From the NCBI RefSeq assembly GCF_020166105.1, contig NZ_JAIUJY010000006.1, positions 124,001 through 188,000 of the forward strand: a stretch of DNA of 64,000 bases. Reading direction: 5' to 3'. Position numbers and translations under genes: made by a program. Each line of letters opens with the position of its first letter. Within the stretch, counting starts at the first letter, position 1. Below the pieces are notes generated by a model. The model had not been told where the DNA came from. It was given only the letters and a program-made list of their open reading frames with translations, and did no database searches. This DNA comes from Blastococcus sp. LR1. GTDB lineage: Bacteria; Actinomycetota; Actinomycetes; Mycobacteriales; Geodermatophilaceae. Below, one piece after another: positions 1-8,010 of the stretch.

Positions 1-66
1 GGGGACCACGCGGCGCCAGAACCGGGCCTGCCCGCCGGCCCCGGGGATCAGTACGAAGGTCGTCAC
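1..66 (-). CDS. Alpha/beta hydrolase, N-terminal fragment
   Basis: Only the first 22 codons lie in the window; the gene continues past the left edge. From a GTG at 66 the strand reads VTTFVLIPGAGGQARFW, the usual opening of alpha/beta-hydrolase fold proteins: first beta strand, then the glycine-rich oxyanion-hole loop. I see no Shine-Dalgarno sequence before the GTG, so the message may be leaderless. The substrate cannot be told from this fragment. Confidence 0.6.
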   Translation of the reverse strand, partial: MTTFVLIPGAGGQARFWRRVVP

Positions 67-209
67 AGGGGAGAGGACCGCCCGCGGGTACGGAACTCAT
101 CGGCCGCCTCGCCGATCGGACCGGCTCCGAAAGGCAACTCCGGCGTCACCGCGTGGACATCTCCGGCTCCTACCGTTCCGGATGTACCGGCCACCGTGGG
201 GAGTCAGCC

Positions 210-317
210 ATGAGCACAGCCACCAAGGAACGGACCACCTGGGTCTGCGACAACTGCACGCAGGAGGTGTCCGCCGCGCGCAAGCGCTGCCGCGGGTGCG
301 GCACGTCGCGCTACTGA
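210..317 (+). CDS. 35-aa zinc-ribbon microprotein
   Basis: A very small ORF encoding 35 residues. Two CxxC knuckles (C13/C16 in CDNC, C27/C30 in CRGC) are spaced like a rubredoxin or zinc-ribbon knuckle pair, so binding one Zn ion is likely. The N terminus is polar (STATKERTTW) and the protein ends just after the second knuckle (GTSRY). A good GGGGAG ribosome-binding site lies at 198-203. It is transcribed toward the hemerythrin-like gene on the opposite strand, four bases from that gene's stop. The function is unknown; small free-standing ribbons of this kind can bind nucleic acid or protein partners. The intact RBS and paired cysteines argue for a real gene. Confidence 0.6.
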   Translation: MSTATKERTTWVCDNCTQEVSAARKRCRGCGTSRY

Positions 318-321
318 CGCG

Positions 322-1068
322 TCAGACCGCCGGCGGGGCGCCGCGCAGCCGCACCACGGCGGAGCGGTAGCGGCTCCCGCCGTAGAGCCGCCACGCCAGC
401 CGCGTCGAGCGGCGGAGCCCACCGAGTAGCCGGGCACGGTCACCGGCGCAGCAGTCCTCCAGGGCGAGTCCGAGGACGAGCAGCCGCTGGCGGGCGGAGA
501 GATCGCACCGCACGGTGCGGCCGATCGCCGTCCACTCCTCGTCGCTCAGGTGTGCGTCGAGGAGGGGGAGCACGCCCGCCTCCTCCTCGGCGGTCTGCGC
601 GGCCACGTCCTGGGCGAGTGTCCGGCAGAGGACGGCGAAGGAGTTCCGGGCCGCGGCGCTGCCGGCGACCTCCCACTGGCGTGCGGCGGTGTCGAGGTCC
701 CGGAGCCGGGCGTCGATGCGCGAGCACGACAGCGTCCAGGCGCCGATCGCGTCCTCCGCAGCGGCCCGCGCCTCGTCGGGGACGGCGCGCAGCAGGGCCG
801 GCCACAGAGCTCCTCGCTCGACGGCGTGGTGGTGCAGCAGCACGCGCGCGATCAGCCCGGCGTGGCAGGTGAGCGTGCCGGTGCGCGCGCACTCGCCGTC
901 CGGTGCCCACGTGGCGACGTCGGCCAGGGTCGCCAGCTCCCGGCGGACCAGGCGGTGGACCACCCGCTCCCACCCGGCGGCGCGCCCTTCCGCGGCGGTG
1001 GCGAGCTCGTCGTCGACCGGGCGGCGGGGCCGCGGGACGGTGTCCGTGCTGAGCGTGGCGGCGGTCAT
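322..1068 (-). CDS. Hemerythrin-like (HHE) domain protein
   Basis: The 248-residue protein is largely helical. Histidine/glutamate clusters fit a hemerythrin-type four-helix bundle: a CHAGLIARVLLHHHAVE segment around residues 68-85 and a TAEEEAGVLPLL segment around 158-170 place His and Glu/Asp where HHE proteins bind a di-iron centre. The C terminus (about 200-248) is basic and Arg-rich. HHE proteins sense or store O2, NO or iron, but no partner gene tells which applies here. The ATG at 1068 follows a GAGG motif. The 260 bases upstream hold no other gene and probably carry its promoter and that of the next operon. The family assignment rests on visible motif spacing only. Confidence 0.6.
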   Translation of the reverse strand: MTAATLSTDTVPRPRRPVDDELATAAEGRAAGWERVVHRLVRRELATLADVATWAPDGECARTGTLTCHAGLIARVLLHHHAVERGALWPALLRAVPDEARAAAEDAIGAWTLSCSRIDARLRDLDTAARQWEVAGSAAARNSFAVLCRTLAQDVAAQTAEEEAGVLPLLDAHLSDEEWTAIGRTVRCDLSARQRLLVLGLALEDCCAGDRARLLGGLRRSTRLAWRLYGGSRYRSAVVRLRGAPPAV

Positions 1069-1328
1069 GAGGCACCTCGTTCGGCGTCCGGTGCGAGCTG
1101 CTCGGGGAGCGGGATGCGGCGCAGGCTAGGCCCGGCGCCGGTCGGCGGTCAGCCCGTTCGAGGACGGATCCGGCCCGGTTTCCGGCGCGTGCGGCGGTCC
1201 GCGGCACGCCGTCGCACGGGCGTGACCGTCGGTGATCCGACGGCGCGAGCGACGCGGGTACCGAATCGTGTCCGGGGTCGTTCCGGAGAGCGGCGACAGG
1301 CGCGGGCCGGTCCACTACGGTCGGCCGC

Positions 1329-2129
1329 GTGGCTGGCGTCGGGACGCGGAACAAGGTGTGCGTCACCGGTGTGCCCGGTGGGCGGCCCATGGTCTTCGCG
1401 CACGGCTTCGGCTGCGACCAGACCATGTGGCGGCTGGTGGCTCCCGAGTTCGAGCGCGACCACACGGTGGTGCTGTTCGACCACGTGGGCTCGGGCAGAT
1501 CGGACCTGTCGGCCTACGACCCGGAGAAGTACGGCTCTCTCGAGGGCTATGCCGGCGACATCGTGGAGATCTGCCGGGAGCTGGAGCTCTGCGACGTCGT
1601 CCTGGTCGCGCACTCGGTGGCCTCGATGATGGCGGTGCTCGCCTTCGCCCAGGCGCCGGAGCTGTTCGGGGCGCTGGTCCTGATCGGGCCCAGCCCGCGC
1701 TACGTCGACGACGGCGACTACGTGGGCGGGTTCAGCCGCACCGACATCGCCGGCCTCCTCGACGCCCTCGACAGCAACCACCTGGGCTGGTCGGCGGACA
1801 TGGCCCCGGTGATCATGGGCAACCGCGACCGGCCCGAACTGGCCGAGGAGCTGACCAACAGCTTCTGCCGCACCGCGCCCGACATCGCCCGCCAGTTCGC
1901 CCGGGTGACCTTCCTGTCGGACAACCGGGCGGACCTGCCCGGCGTCGCCGTCCCGACGCTGATCCTCCAGTGCAGCGCGGACGCGATCGCGCCGGACGCG
2001 GTGGGGGAGTACGTGCACCGGAACATCCCCGGCAGCGAACTGGTGCGGCTGTCCGCGACCGGGCACGTGCCGCAGCTCTCCGCACCGGAGGAGACGACCG
2101 CCGCGATCCGGGCCTTCCTCGACCGGTGA
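1329..2129 (+). CDS. rsbQ: RsbQ-like alpha/beta hydrolase
   Basis: The 266-residue alpha/beta hydrolase closely follows the RsbQ layout. The oxyanion region is FAHGFGCDQTMW, the nucleophile elbow is HSVASMM (serine near residue 97), the acid is the Asp in LQCSADAIAP, and the catalytic His is in TGHVPQLS near the C terminus. In Bacillus RsbQ supplies a small hydrophobic ligand to the PAS domain of the phosphatase RsbP, which triggers the general stress sigma-factor cascade. Here the next gene, 10 bases downstream on the same strand, is a PAS-containing PP2C phosphatase, so the rsbQ-rsbP pair is preserved. The elbow has Ala where the family usually has Gly after the Ser-Val. Karrikin/strigolactone-type hydrolases share the fold, but the neighbour makes RsbQ the best name. 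The start is a GTG. Confidence 0.85.
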   Translation: MAGVGTRNKVCVTGVPGGRPMVFAHGFGCDQTMWRLVAPEFERDHTVVLFDHVGSGRSDLSAYDPEKYGSLEGYAGDIVEICRELELCDVVLVAHSVASMMAVLAFAQAPELFGALVLIGPSPRYVDDGDYVGGFSRTDIAGLLDALDSNHLGWSADMAPVIMGNRDRPELAEELTNSFCRTAPDIARQFARVTFLSDNRADLPGVAVPTLILQCSADAIAPDAVGEYVHRNIPGSELVRLSATGHVPQLSAPEETTAAIRAFLDR

Positions 2130-2139
2130 GGAGGGGCCG

Positions 2140-4392
2140 ATGAGCGACGGCGACGCGGTGGACCCCTCGGCTCAGCTGGACCGGTTGCTGGAGGACGACC
2201 CGGCCGACCTCTACGAGAACGCGCCGATGGGCTATCTCTCGACCCTTCCCGACGGCCGGATCGTGAAGGTGAACAAGACGTTCTGCGCCTGGACCGGGCG
2301 GCTTCCCGAGGACCTGCTCGACCAGCGCTTCCAGGACCTGCTCAGCGTCGGGGGCAGGGTCTTCCACGAGACGCACCTGGTGCCGCTGCTGCGCATGCAG
2401 GGGGCGGTGCGGGAGATCGCGATCGACGTCCAGCGCCTGGACGGATCGTTGCTGCCCTGCCTGCTGAACGCCGTGGAGCTGCGCGGACCCGACGGCAGGC
2501 CGCAGCTGGTGCGGGCGACGTTGTTCGAGGCGACGGCGCGGCGGCGCTACGAGCGGGAGCTGCTGGCCGCGCAGCGTCTGGCCGAGGAGTCCGAGGCGAG
2601 GTCGCGGACCGTGCAGAAGGTCGTGTTCGACCTGGCCGCGGCGGGCACCGAGGAGGACGTCGCCACGGTGATCGTGGCGCGCGGCCGGGACGCGCTCAAG
2701 GCGCGGGGCGCGGCGCTGGTCCTGGTCCAGGGCGAGCCGGCCGGCCCGGTGCTGCCGGCGCTGCGGCCCATCCACTGGGAAGGGGTGTCGCGAGAGCTGC
2801 TGCGCCGGTTGCGGGAGGCAGCGGGCAGCCGGCTGGCGCTGGAGCTCGCGCAGGGAGTGCGCTCGATCGTGCTCGACGAGCGGCTGGGGGAGGACCAGCC
2901 GGGGCTGGCCGTGGCGATGGCGGAGACCGGGCTGACCGAGCTGGTGATCGTGCCGGTCTCGGCGGACAGCAAGCGGCTGGGCGTCCTGGTGCTGGCGCTC
3001 GGCGACGCGGCGCCCGGCCAGCTGATCAGCCTCGTGGAGCCGGGTCAGCGGCGCGAGTTGCCCGCCACGGAGATCGACCTGCTCTACACGCTGGGCCGGC
3101 AGGCCGGGCAGGCGCTCGAGCGGGTGCGCCTGCACGAGGAGACGGTGCGCCAGGCGGAGCGGCTGTCGTTCCTGCTCGACGCCGCGCGGCTCATGGCCGA
3201 CTCCGTCGACGTCGACGACATGGTGACGCGGTTGGCCGACCTCTCCGTCGCGCGGCTGGCCGACATCTGCGTGATCGACCTGGTGACCGAGCACGGGACG
3301 TCCCGCATGGCCGCCCGGCACCGGGATCCGGAGCGGCAGCCGCTGCTGGAGGGGTTGCGCGACCAGTTGGCGGCACAGGCTCCGAACCATCCCGGGCGAC
3401 GGGCACTGGCAGAGGGGCGGACGCAGTGGGTGCGCGACGTCGACGAGTCCGGGCTGGCGTCGATGACGCTCGACGGCGCCCAGCGGTCGGCGGTGCACCG
3501 GCTCGAGCTGAGCAGCGTGGTGAGCGTGCCCATGGCGATCGACGGGCGGCGGCTCGGCGTCCTCACGTTCGCCGCCGACCGGAACCGCACCCCGTTCACG
3601 CCCGCCGACGTGGAGGTGGTCGAGCAGCTGGCGCTGCAGATGTCGCAGGTCGTGGACAAGGCGCAGCGGTTCGAGCTCGAGTCCCGGACGTCGCACACGC
3701 TGCAGGAGAGCCTGCTGCCCACGGATCCGCCGCCCATCCCTGGCCTGCGGACGGCGGTGCGGTACGTCGCGGCGACCCAGGGTGTCTCCGTGGGCGGTGA
3801 CTTCTACGACGTCGTCCTGCTGCCCGGGGGTCTGGTGGGCCTGTCGGTGGGCGACGTCGTGGGGCACGACATCACCGCGGCGGCGACGATGGGTCAGCTG
3901 CGCAGCGTCTCGCGGGCGATGGCTGCTGACGGGCCCACGGCCAGCGAGCTCATCGAGCGGCTGCAGGACAGCTGGTCGCTGCTGGGGGTGCAGCGAATGG
4001 CGACGGCGCTGTTCGGCACGCTGGACCCGGTGTCCGGTGCGCTGCGGGTGGCGTCGGCCGGCCATCTGCCGCCGCTGGTGTGCGCGAACGGGACGGCGTC
4101 CTTCCTGCCGGTGCGGCCGACGCGGATGCTCGGTGCGCCGCGGGCCGACCAGCCGGCGGAGGAGTGGGTGGGTGAGCTGCCGGTCGGCGCGACGCTGCTG
4201 CTCTACACCGACGGGCTGGTGGAGAGCCGGGACGTCGACATCGACGCCGGGATGGACCGGCTGCTCGAGGTGGCGGCGCGGGCGTGCTCGGCCGACTCGG
4301 ACCCCGACGCGCTGTGCGACCGGCTGCTGGCGGAGATGGCGGGGGAGCACCGGCCCGATGACATCGCGCTGCTCGCCCTGACCCGCCTCTGA
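2140..4392 (+). CDS. rsbP: RsbP-like PAS-GAF-GAF-PP2C phosphatase
   Basis: A 750-residue cytosolic signalling phosphatase. Residues about 20-130 form a PAS domain (ENAPMGYLSTLPDGRIVKVN opening). A short coiled coil follows near 130-160, then two GAF-like domains (roughly 160-335 and 340-510) and a SpoIIE/RsbU-type PP2C domain (about 525-750). The metal-binding motifs GGDFYD and GDVVGHD and the C-terminal YTDGLVES are intact. PP2C proteins of this class dephosphorylate a STAS anti-sigma antagonist, which then frees a sigma factor from its RsbW-type kinase. Bacillus RsbP has only PAS-coiled coil-PP2C, so the two GAF domains are additions. A strong GAGGAGGGG RBS precedes the ATG. No STAS or RsbW gene is adjacent; the nearest are at 58.9-59.8 kb. 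Confidence 0.88.
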   Translation: MSDGDAVDPSAQLDRLLEDDPADLYENAPMGYLSTLPDGRIVKVNKTFCAWTGRLPEDLLDQRFQDLLSVGGRVFHETHLVPLLRMQGAVREIAIDVQRLDGSLLPCLLNAVELRGPDGRPQLVRATLFEATARRRYERELLAAQRLAEESEARSRTVQKVVFDLAAAGTEEDVATVIVARGRDALKARGAALVLVQGEPAGPVLPALRPIHWEGVSRELLRRLREAAGSRLALELAQGVRSIVLDERLGEDQPGLAVAMAETGLTELVIVPVSADSKRLGVLVLALGDAAPGQLISLVEPGQRRELPATEIDLLYTLGRQAGQALERVRLHEETVRQAERLSFLLDAARLMADSVDVDDMVTRLADLSVARLADICVIDLVTEHGTSRMAARHRDPERQPLLEGLRDQLAAQAPNHPGRRALAEGRTQWVRDVDESGLASMTLDGAQRSAVHRLELSSVVSVPMAIDGRRLGVLTFAADRNRTPFTPADVEVVEQLALQMSQVVDKAQRFELESRTSHTLQESLLPTDPPPIPGLRTAVRYVAATQGVSVGGDFYDVVLLPGGLVGLSVGDVVGHDITAAATMGQLRSVSRAMAADGPTASELIERLQDSWSLLGVQRMATALFGTLDPVSGALRVASAGHLPPLVCANGTASFLPVRPTRMLGAPRADQPAEEWVGELPVGATLLLYTDGLVESRDVDIDAGMDRLLEVAARACSADSDPDALCDRLLAEMAGEHRPDDIALLALTRL

Positions 4393-4458
4393 GCGTTTCC
4401 GCCTTCCCGGCGGGGCCGTTCGGGGGCACCATGGAGGCGACCCCGGCAGGAGGCCGCC

Positions 4459-4788
4459 ATGGATTCCTCTGCGCGCGCGAACCCCGTTGCGGACGCGATC
4501 GACGGTGCGACGGGTGACTGGTCGATGTCGGGCGACGCGATGCGCTGGTCGCCCGAGCTGGTGGACCGGACGCCGGCCTCCGGTGAGCTGGGCGGTCTGG
4601 ATTCCGGCGCGGGCGTCGGGGCGGCGCTCGGGCTCGACGTCCTCGGGGTGCGCCGGCTGGTGACCGATGCGCTGACGTCGCTCGGCTCGGTCGCCACCGA
4701 CGTCGTCACCGAGCTGCGGGCGCTCACCCGCGGCCCGTCGTCGGAGGAGGATGACCCCGAGCGCTGCGTTCCCGGGGGAGAGGCGTGA
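4459..4788 (+). CDS. Hypothetical protein, 109 aa
   Basis: A small acidic protein that I do not recognise. It begins MDSSARANPVADAIDGATG and has a middle segment rich in Gly, Ala and Leu (GVGAALGLDVLGVRR) followed by an amphipathic helix-like stretch (LVTDALTSLGSVATDVVTEL). It has no cysteines, signal peptide or clear membrane span. AGGAGG seven bases before the ATG supports the start. It ends three bases before the next gene, so the two are probably co-transcribed. Confidence 0.55.
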   Translation: MDSSARANPVADAIDGATGDWSMSGDAMRWSPELVDRTPASGELGGLDSGAGVGAALGLDVLGVRRLVTDALTSLGSVATDVVTELRALTRGPSSEEDDPERCVPGGEA

Positions 4789-4791
4789 CAT

Positions 4792-5715
4792 ATGCCCAAG
4801 GCCTTTGCGGCCTCGATGTGCGCGCTGTGCGGTCATCGCCCTTCGAGCAGGCTCGGCGAGCATGTCTGGCCGAGGTGGTACTTGGAGAAGTACCCCGGAG
4901 GTCCCGGGCCGTACGGCTGGTTCCTCAATGGCGAACCGCTGCTCCGGCGCGACGGGGCGACACCCGTGCGCGAGCAAGAGCTGACGCGTGTTCGTCTGCC
5001 CGCCTGCGAGGAGTGCAACTCGGAGCTCAATCGACGCTTCGAGGAGCCGGCGAAGGAAACGCTTCGAGGTCTCTTCGGCACACCGACGCCGCCTGCGCTG
5101 ACCGCGGCCGAGACGACAGCCGTCGCGCTGTGGTTCCTCAAGACGTGGTTACTGCTGCCGCACCCGCGCGTGTACTACGCCAACACGATCATCGATCGGA
5201 TCCACCGCGACATGCGCTGGCCCGAGCCGGCTCCGCCTGACTTCTACCGCTGGACGGTGACCGGTGGCTCCCCGCCGGAGGGCCTGTCCTTGTGGATCTA
5301 CCGGGCCCGCTCCGAGACAGAGGACCTGAGCTGGCGGAACGGACGCCGCTTGGTGCTTCCGACGGTCCGTCAGGACGGCCGCACCATGCGGTTCGCATCG
5401 CACGAGGTGACCCTCCACGGGCTGACGGTGACCCTCGCCGTGCATCCCGGGTGGCCGATCGACCATCCCCTCGAGGCCGACGGCAGGGCAGTCCGTCTCT
5501 GGCCCCGGCTCGTCACGGATGCTCTCGACCTGTCGGGATTCCCGTTGGTTCCCCGCGAGGACTCGATCGCCTGGTCGCGCGGCCTCAGGGTGGACCTGGC
5601 ACCGGGAGCGCTGGGAAGCGGACGGCTGCCGCCGCTCTCGCTCGATCCGATGCCGGCGCTCTCGCTCATGTCAAGCGGCCTGGTCCTCGGTGCAGCTGCG
5701 ACCTCGGGTCGCTAG
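4792..5715 (+). CDS. HNH-like zinc-binding protein
   Basis: The 307-residue protein has an N-terminal treble-clef pattern: CALC at residues 10-13, a GEHVWPRW segment just after, then PACEECN around residues 75-81. The C..C / H..P.W / C..CN order resembles HNH/His-Me finger proteins, in which the EHV histidine would be catalytic. The remaining 220 residues have several WF, WR and LP motifs and no membrane span; I do not recognise them. The start at 4792 is three bases after the preceding stop. A nuclease role is plausible but unproven, since the second half of the HNH signature (the terminal H or N on the helix) is not clear. Confidence 0.55.
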   Translation: MPKAFAASMCALCGHRPSSRLGEHVWPRWYLEKYPGGPGPYGWFLNGEPLLRRDGATPVREQELTRVRLPACEECNSELNRRFEEPAKETLRGLFGTPTPPALTAAETTAVALWFLKTWLLLPHPRVYYANTIIDRIHRDMRWPEPAPPDFYRWTVTGGSPPEGLSLWIYRARSETEDLSWRNGRRLVLPTVRQDGRTMRFASHEVTLHGLTVTLAVHPGWPIDHPLEADGRAVRLWPRLVTDALDLSGFPLVPREDSIAWSRGLRVDLAPGALGSGRLPPLSLDPMPALSLMSSGLVLGAAATSGR

Positions 5716-5795
5716 CTGAGACGGGGCCGCTGCGCGGCGGTGACTGCTGGGCGGGTAGAACCGACACAGCAGGCCACATCGATGTGGGGAGACGC

Positions 5796-6956
5796 ATGAG
5801 CAACTCGTTGACGCTGGCGCCCGCGCCGCGGTCCGACGCCGCCGAGCAGGTGCGGGCGGAGGTGCGCGAGTTCCTCGCCGCCGAGCTGGCCGCGGGCACG
5901 TTCCGGACGCACGTGGACACCTGGCTGTCCGGCGTCGACCCGGAGTTCTCGCGGAAGCTGGGGGAGCGCGGCTGGCTCGGCATGACGTGGCCCAAAAAGT
6001 ACGGGGGCCACGAGCGGACGGCGATGGAGCGCTACGCCGTCACCGAGGAGCTGCTCGCCGCCGGGGCGCCGGTCGCCGCGCACTGGATCGCCGACCGGCA
6101 GTCCGGGCCGAACCTGCTGCGCTACGGCACCGAGAAGCAGCGCGAGGAGATCCTGCCGCGCATCGCCCGGGGCGAGTGCTACTTCGTCATCGGGATGAGC
6201 GAGCCCGACTCGGGCTCCGACCTCGCCTCGATCCGCACGAAGGCAACCCGCAACGAGTCCGGCGACTGGGTGGTCAACGGCGCCAAGGTGTGGACGTCGA
6301 ACGCGCACGAGTCGCACTACGGGATCGTGCTGGTGCGCACCTCGCCTGCCGACCCCGCCAGCCGGCACGCGGGACTGTCGCAGCTGCTGATCGACCTGTC
6401 GCTGCCGGGCATCACGGTGAACCCGATCCGGATCCTCGACGGCGGGCACCACTTCAACGAGGTCGTGTTCGAGGACGTCGTCGTCCCCGGCGACATGCTG
6501 CTCGGCACCGAGGGCGACGGCTGGCACCAGGTGACCGCGGAGCTCGCCTTCGAGCGGTCCGGGCCGGAGCGGTTCCTGTCGACCTATCCGCTGCTCGCCG
6601 AGTTCGGACGTCGAGTCGCCGACACCGGCGACTCCGCGCAGCTGGTTGCGCTGGGCCGGCTCTCGGCGCGGGCGCTGGCGCTGCGGCAGATGTCGCTGCG
6701 GATCGCGGCGGCACTGGACCGGGGCGAGCTGCCGAACATCCCGGCGGCGCTGGTCAAGGACGTGGGGACGACGTTCGAGGCGGACGTCATCGACGAGGTG
6801 CGGCGGGTGGTCGACGTGACGCCGTCGCTGGACTCTCCGGACCCGCTGGCGCGTGCGCTGGCGGAGGCGCAGCTGCACCAGCCGGGCTTCACGCTGCGGG
6901 GCGGGACGAACGAGATCCTTCGCGGGATCGTGGCGCGTGGATTGGGGCTCCGCTGA
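5796..6956 (+). CDS. Acyl-CoA dehydrogenase, large partner
   Basis: A 386-residue FAD-dependent acyl-CoA dehydrogenase. The N-terminal helical domain is followed by the FAD/substrate signature (CYFVIGMSEPDSGSDL), the beta-barrel core and a C-terminal helical domain ending in FTLRGGTNEILRGIVARGLGLR, with the family's GGTNE cofactor-binding motif. It would oxidise an acyl- or steroid-CoA thioester at the alpha-beta position and pass electrons to ETF. The gene overlaps the next by one base (TGATG), and the shorter partner lacks some core motifs. Together they look like the heteromeric alpha/beta acyl-CoA dehydrogenases that actinomycetes use on bulky or cholesterol-like CoA esters. The ATG at 5796 follows GGGGAG at 5786-5791; open frame further upstream belongs to the HNH-like gene's shadow. 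Confidence 0.9.
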   Translation: MSNSLTLAPAPRSDAAEQVRAEVREFLAAELAAGTFRTHVDTWLSGVDPEFSRKLGERGWLGMTWPKKYGGHERTAMERYAVTEELLAAGAPVAAHWIADRQSGPNLLRYGTEKQREEILPRIARGECYFVIGMSEPDSGSDLASIRTKATRNESGDWVVNGAKVWTSNAHESHYGIVLVRTSPADPASRHAGLSQLLIDLSLPGITVNPIRILDGGHHFNEVVFEDVVVPGDMLLGTEGDGWHQVTAELAFERSGPERFLSTYPLLAEFGRRVADTGDSAQLVALGRLSARALALRQMSLRIAAALDRGELPNIPAALVKDVGTTFEADVIDEVRRVVDVTPSLDSPDPLARALAEAQLHQPGFTLRGGTNEILRGIVARGLGLR

Positions 6957-7999
6957 TGGCGTCGGACCAGGACCTGGTGGTCGAGACCGTCCGGGACATC
7001 CTCACCGGCTTCGAGCCGTTCGTGCTGACGGCCGAGCGGCGCTGGGACTCCGGACTGTGGTCGGCGCTGGCCGACGCCGGACTCACCGGTGTCGGTCTGC
7101 CCGAGTCGGCGGGCGGCTCCGGTGGCGAGCTGGCCGACGCGGTGGCGATCGTGCGCACGCTCGCGGCGGGGTCGGCTGCCGTGCCGGTGGCGGAGCAGCT
7201 GCTGGTGGCCGGTCCTGCGGTGATCGCTGCCGGTCTGCCGCTGCCGCCGGTCGAGGAGCCGCTGACCTTCGCCGTCGCCGACGCGGTGACGGCGTCGCCC
7301 GCGGGGGAGGCGTTCACCCTCAGCGGGACGGCGTCGGACGTGCCGTGGGCAGGCGCTGCGCGGCACGCGGCGCTGCTGCTGCCGGGGCCGGCGTTGGCGC
7401 TGGTTGACCTGTCCGGTGTCGCGGCCGGTGCCGCGTTCAACCTCGCGGGGGAGCCGCGGGGCTCGCTTGCGCTGGACGGCGTCCCCGCGCTGGTGCAGCC
7501 GCTCACCGAGGGACAGGCCTCCGAGCTGCGGGCGGGTTATGCGCTCGCGCGGTCGGTGCAGCTGGCCGCGGCGCTGGAGCGGGTGCTCGACTGGACCGTG
7601 CAGTACGCCGGTGAGCGGCACCAGTTCGGCCGGCCGCTGGGCAAGTTCCAGGCGATCCAGATGGAGCTGGCCGAGATGGCCGGCGAGGTCGTGGCGGTGA
7701 CGGCGGTGGTCGACGCCGCCGTGCAGGCGCTGGCGCATGACTCGGCCGACGTGGTGCTGGCCGCCGCTGCGGCGAAGGTGCGCGCCGGTGCGGCCGTCGA
7801 GGTCGTTGCGCGGCTGGCGCACCAGGTGCACGGCGCCATCGGGTTCACCCAGGAGCACAAGTTGCACCACCTGACGCGGCGGCTCTGGTCGTGGCGCGAC
7901 GAGGCCGGCAGCGAGCTCGTGTGGTCGAAGGTGCTGGCGAAGGGGCTGCTGGCCGACGGGGGCGACGGGCTGTGGCCGGCGCTGACCCGGGTGGTCTGA
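6956..7999 (+). CDS. Acyl-CoA dehydrogenase, small partner
   Basis: A 347-residue member of the acyl-CoA dehydrogenase family, translationally coupled to the preceding gene. The N-terminal half is degenerate: the usual SEPDSGSD flavin motif is missing, and Ala/Val-rich sequence replaces it. The C-terminal helical domain is typical (YAGERHQFGRPLGKFQAIQ and AHQVHGAIGFTQEHKLHHL). This asymmetry is what one sees in the second subunit of alpha2beta2 acyl-CoA dehydrogenases, where each chain supplies part of the FAD site. The substrate is unknown; no other catabolic gene is adjacent. The stop lies in a hairpin shared with the convergent alkaline phosphatase gene. Confidence 0.85.
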   Translation: MASDQDLVVETVRDILTGFEPFVLTAERRWDSGLWSALADAGLTGVGLPESAGGSGGELADAVAIVRTLAAGSAAVPVAEQLLVAGPAVIAAGLPLPPVEEPLTFAVADAVTASPAGEAFTLSGTASDVPWAGAARHAALLLPGPALALVDLSGVAAGAAFNLAGEPRGSLALDGVPALVQPLTEGQASELRAGYALARSVQLAAALERVLDWTVQYAGERHQFGRPLGKFQAIQMELAEMAGEVVAVTAVVDAAVQALAHDSADVVLAAAAAKVRAGAAVEVVARLAHQVHGAIGFTQEHKLHHLTRRLWSWRDEAGSELVWSKVLAKGLLADGGDGLWPALTRVV

Positions 8000-8010
8000 T
8001 CCGGGTCAGC
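7981..8010. terminator. Bidirectional hairpin between convergent genes
   Basis: A perfect 10-bp inverted repeat (GCTGACCCGG at 7981-7990, CCGGGTCAGC at 8001-8010, 10-base loop) spans both stop codons of two convergent genes. No T-run follows, as is common in high-GC actinomycetes. Likely a two-way terminator. Confidence 0.6.

Noticed and set aside
1813-4977. 1054-codon frame antisense to the RsbP-like gene
   Set aside because: Arg/Pro/His-rich shadow frame of a high-GC gene; the sense strand has full domain motifs.
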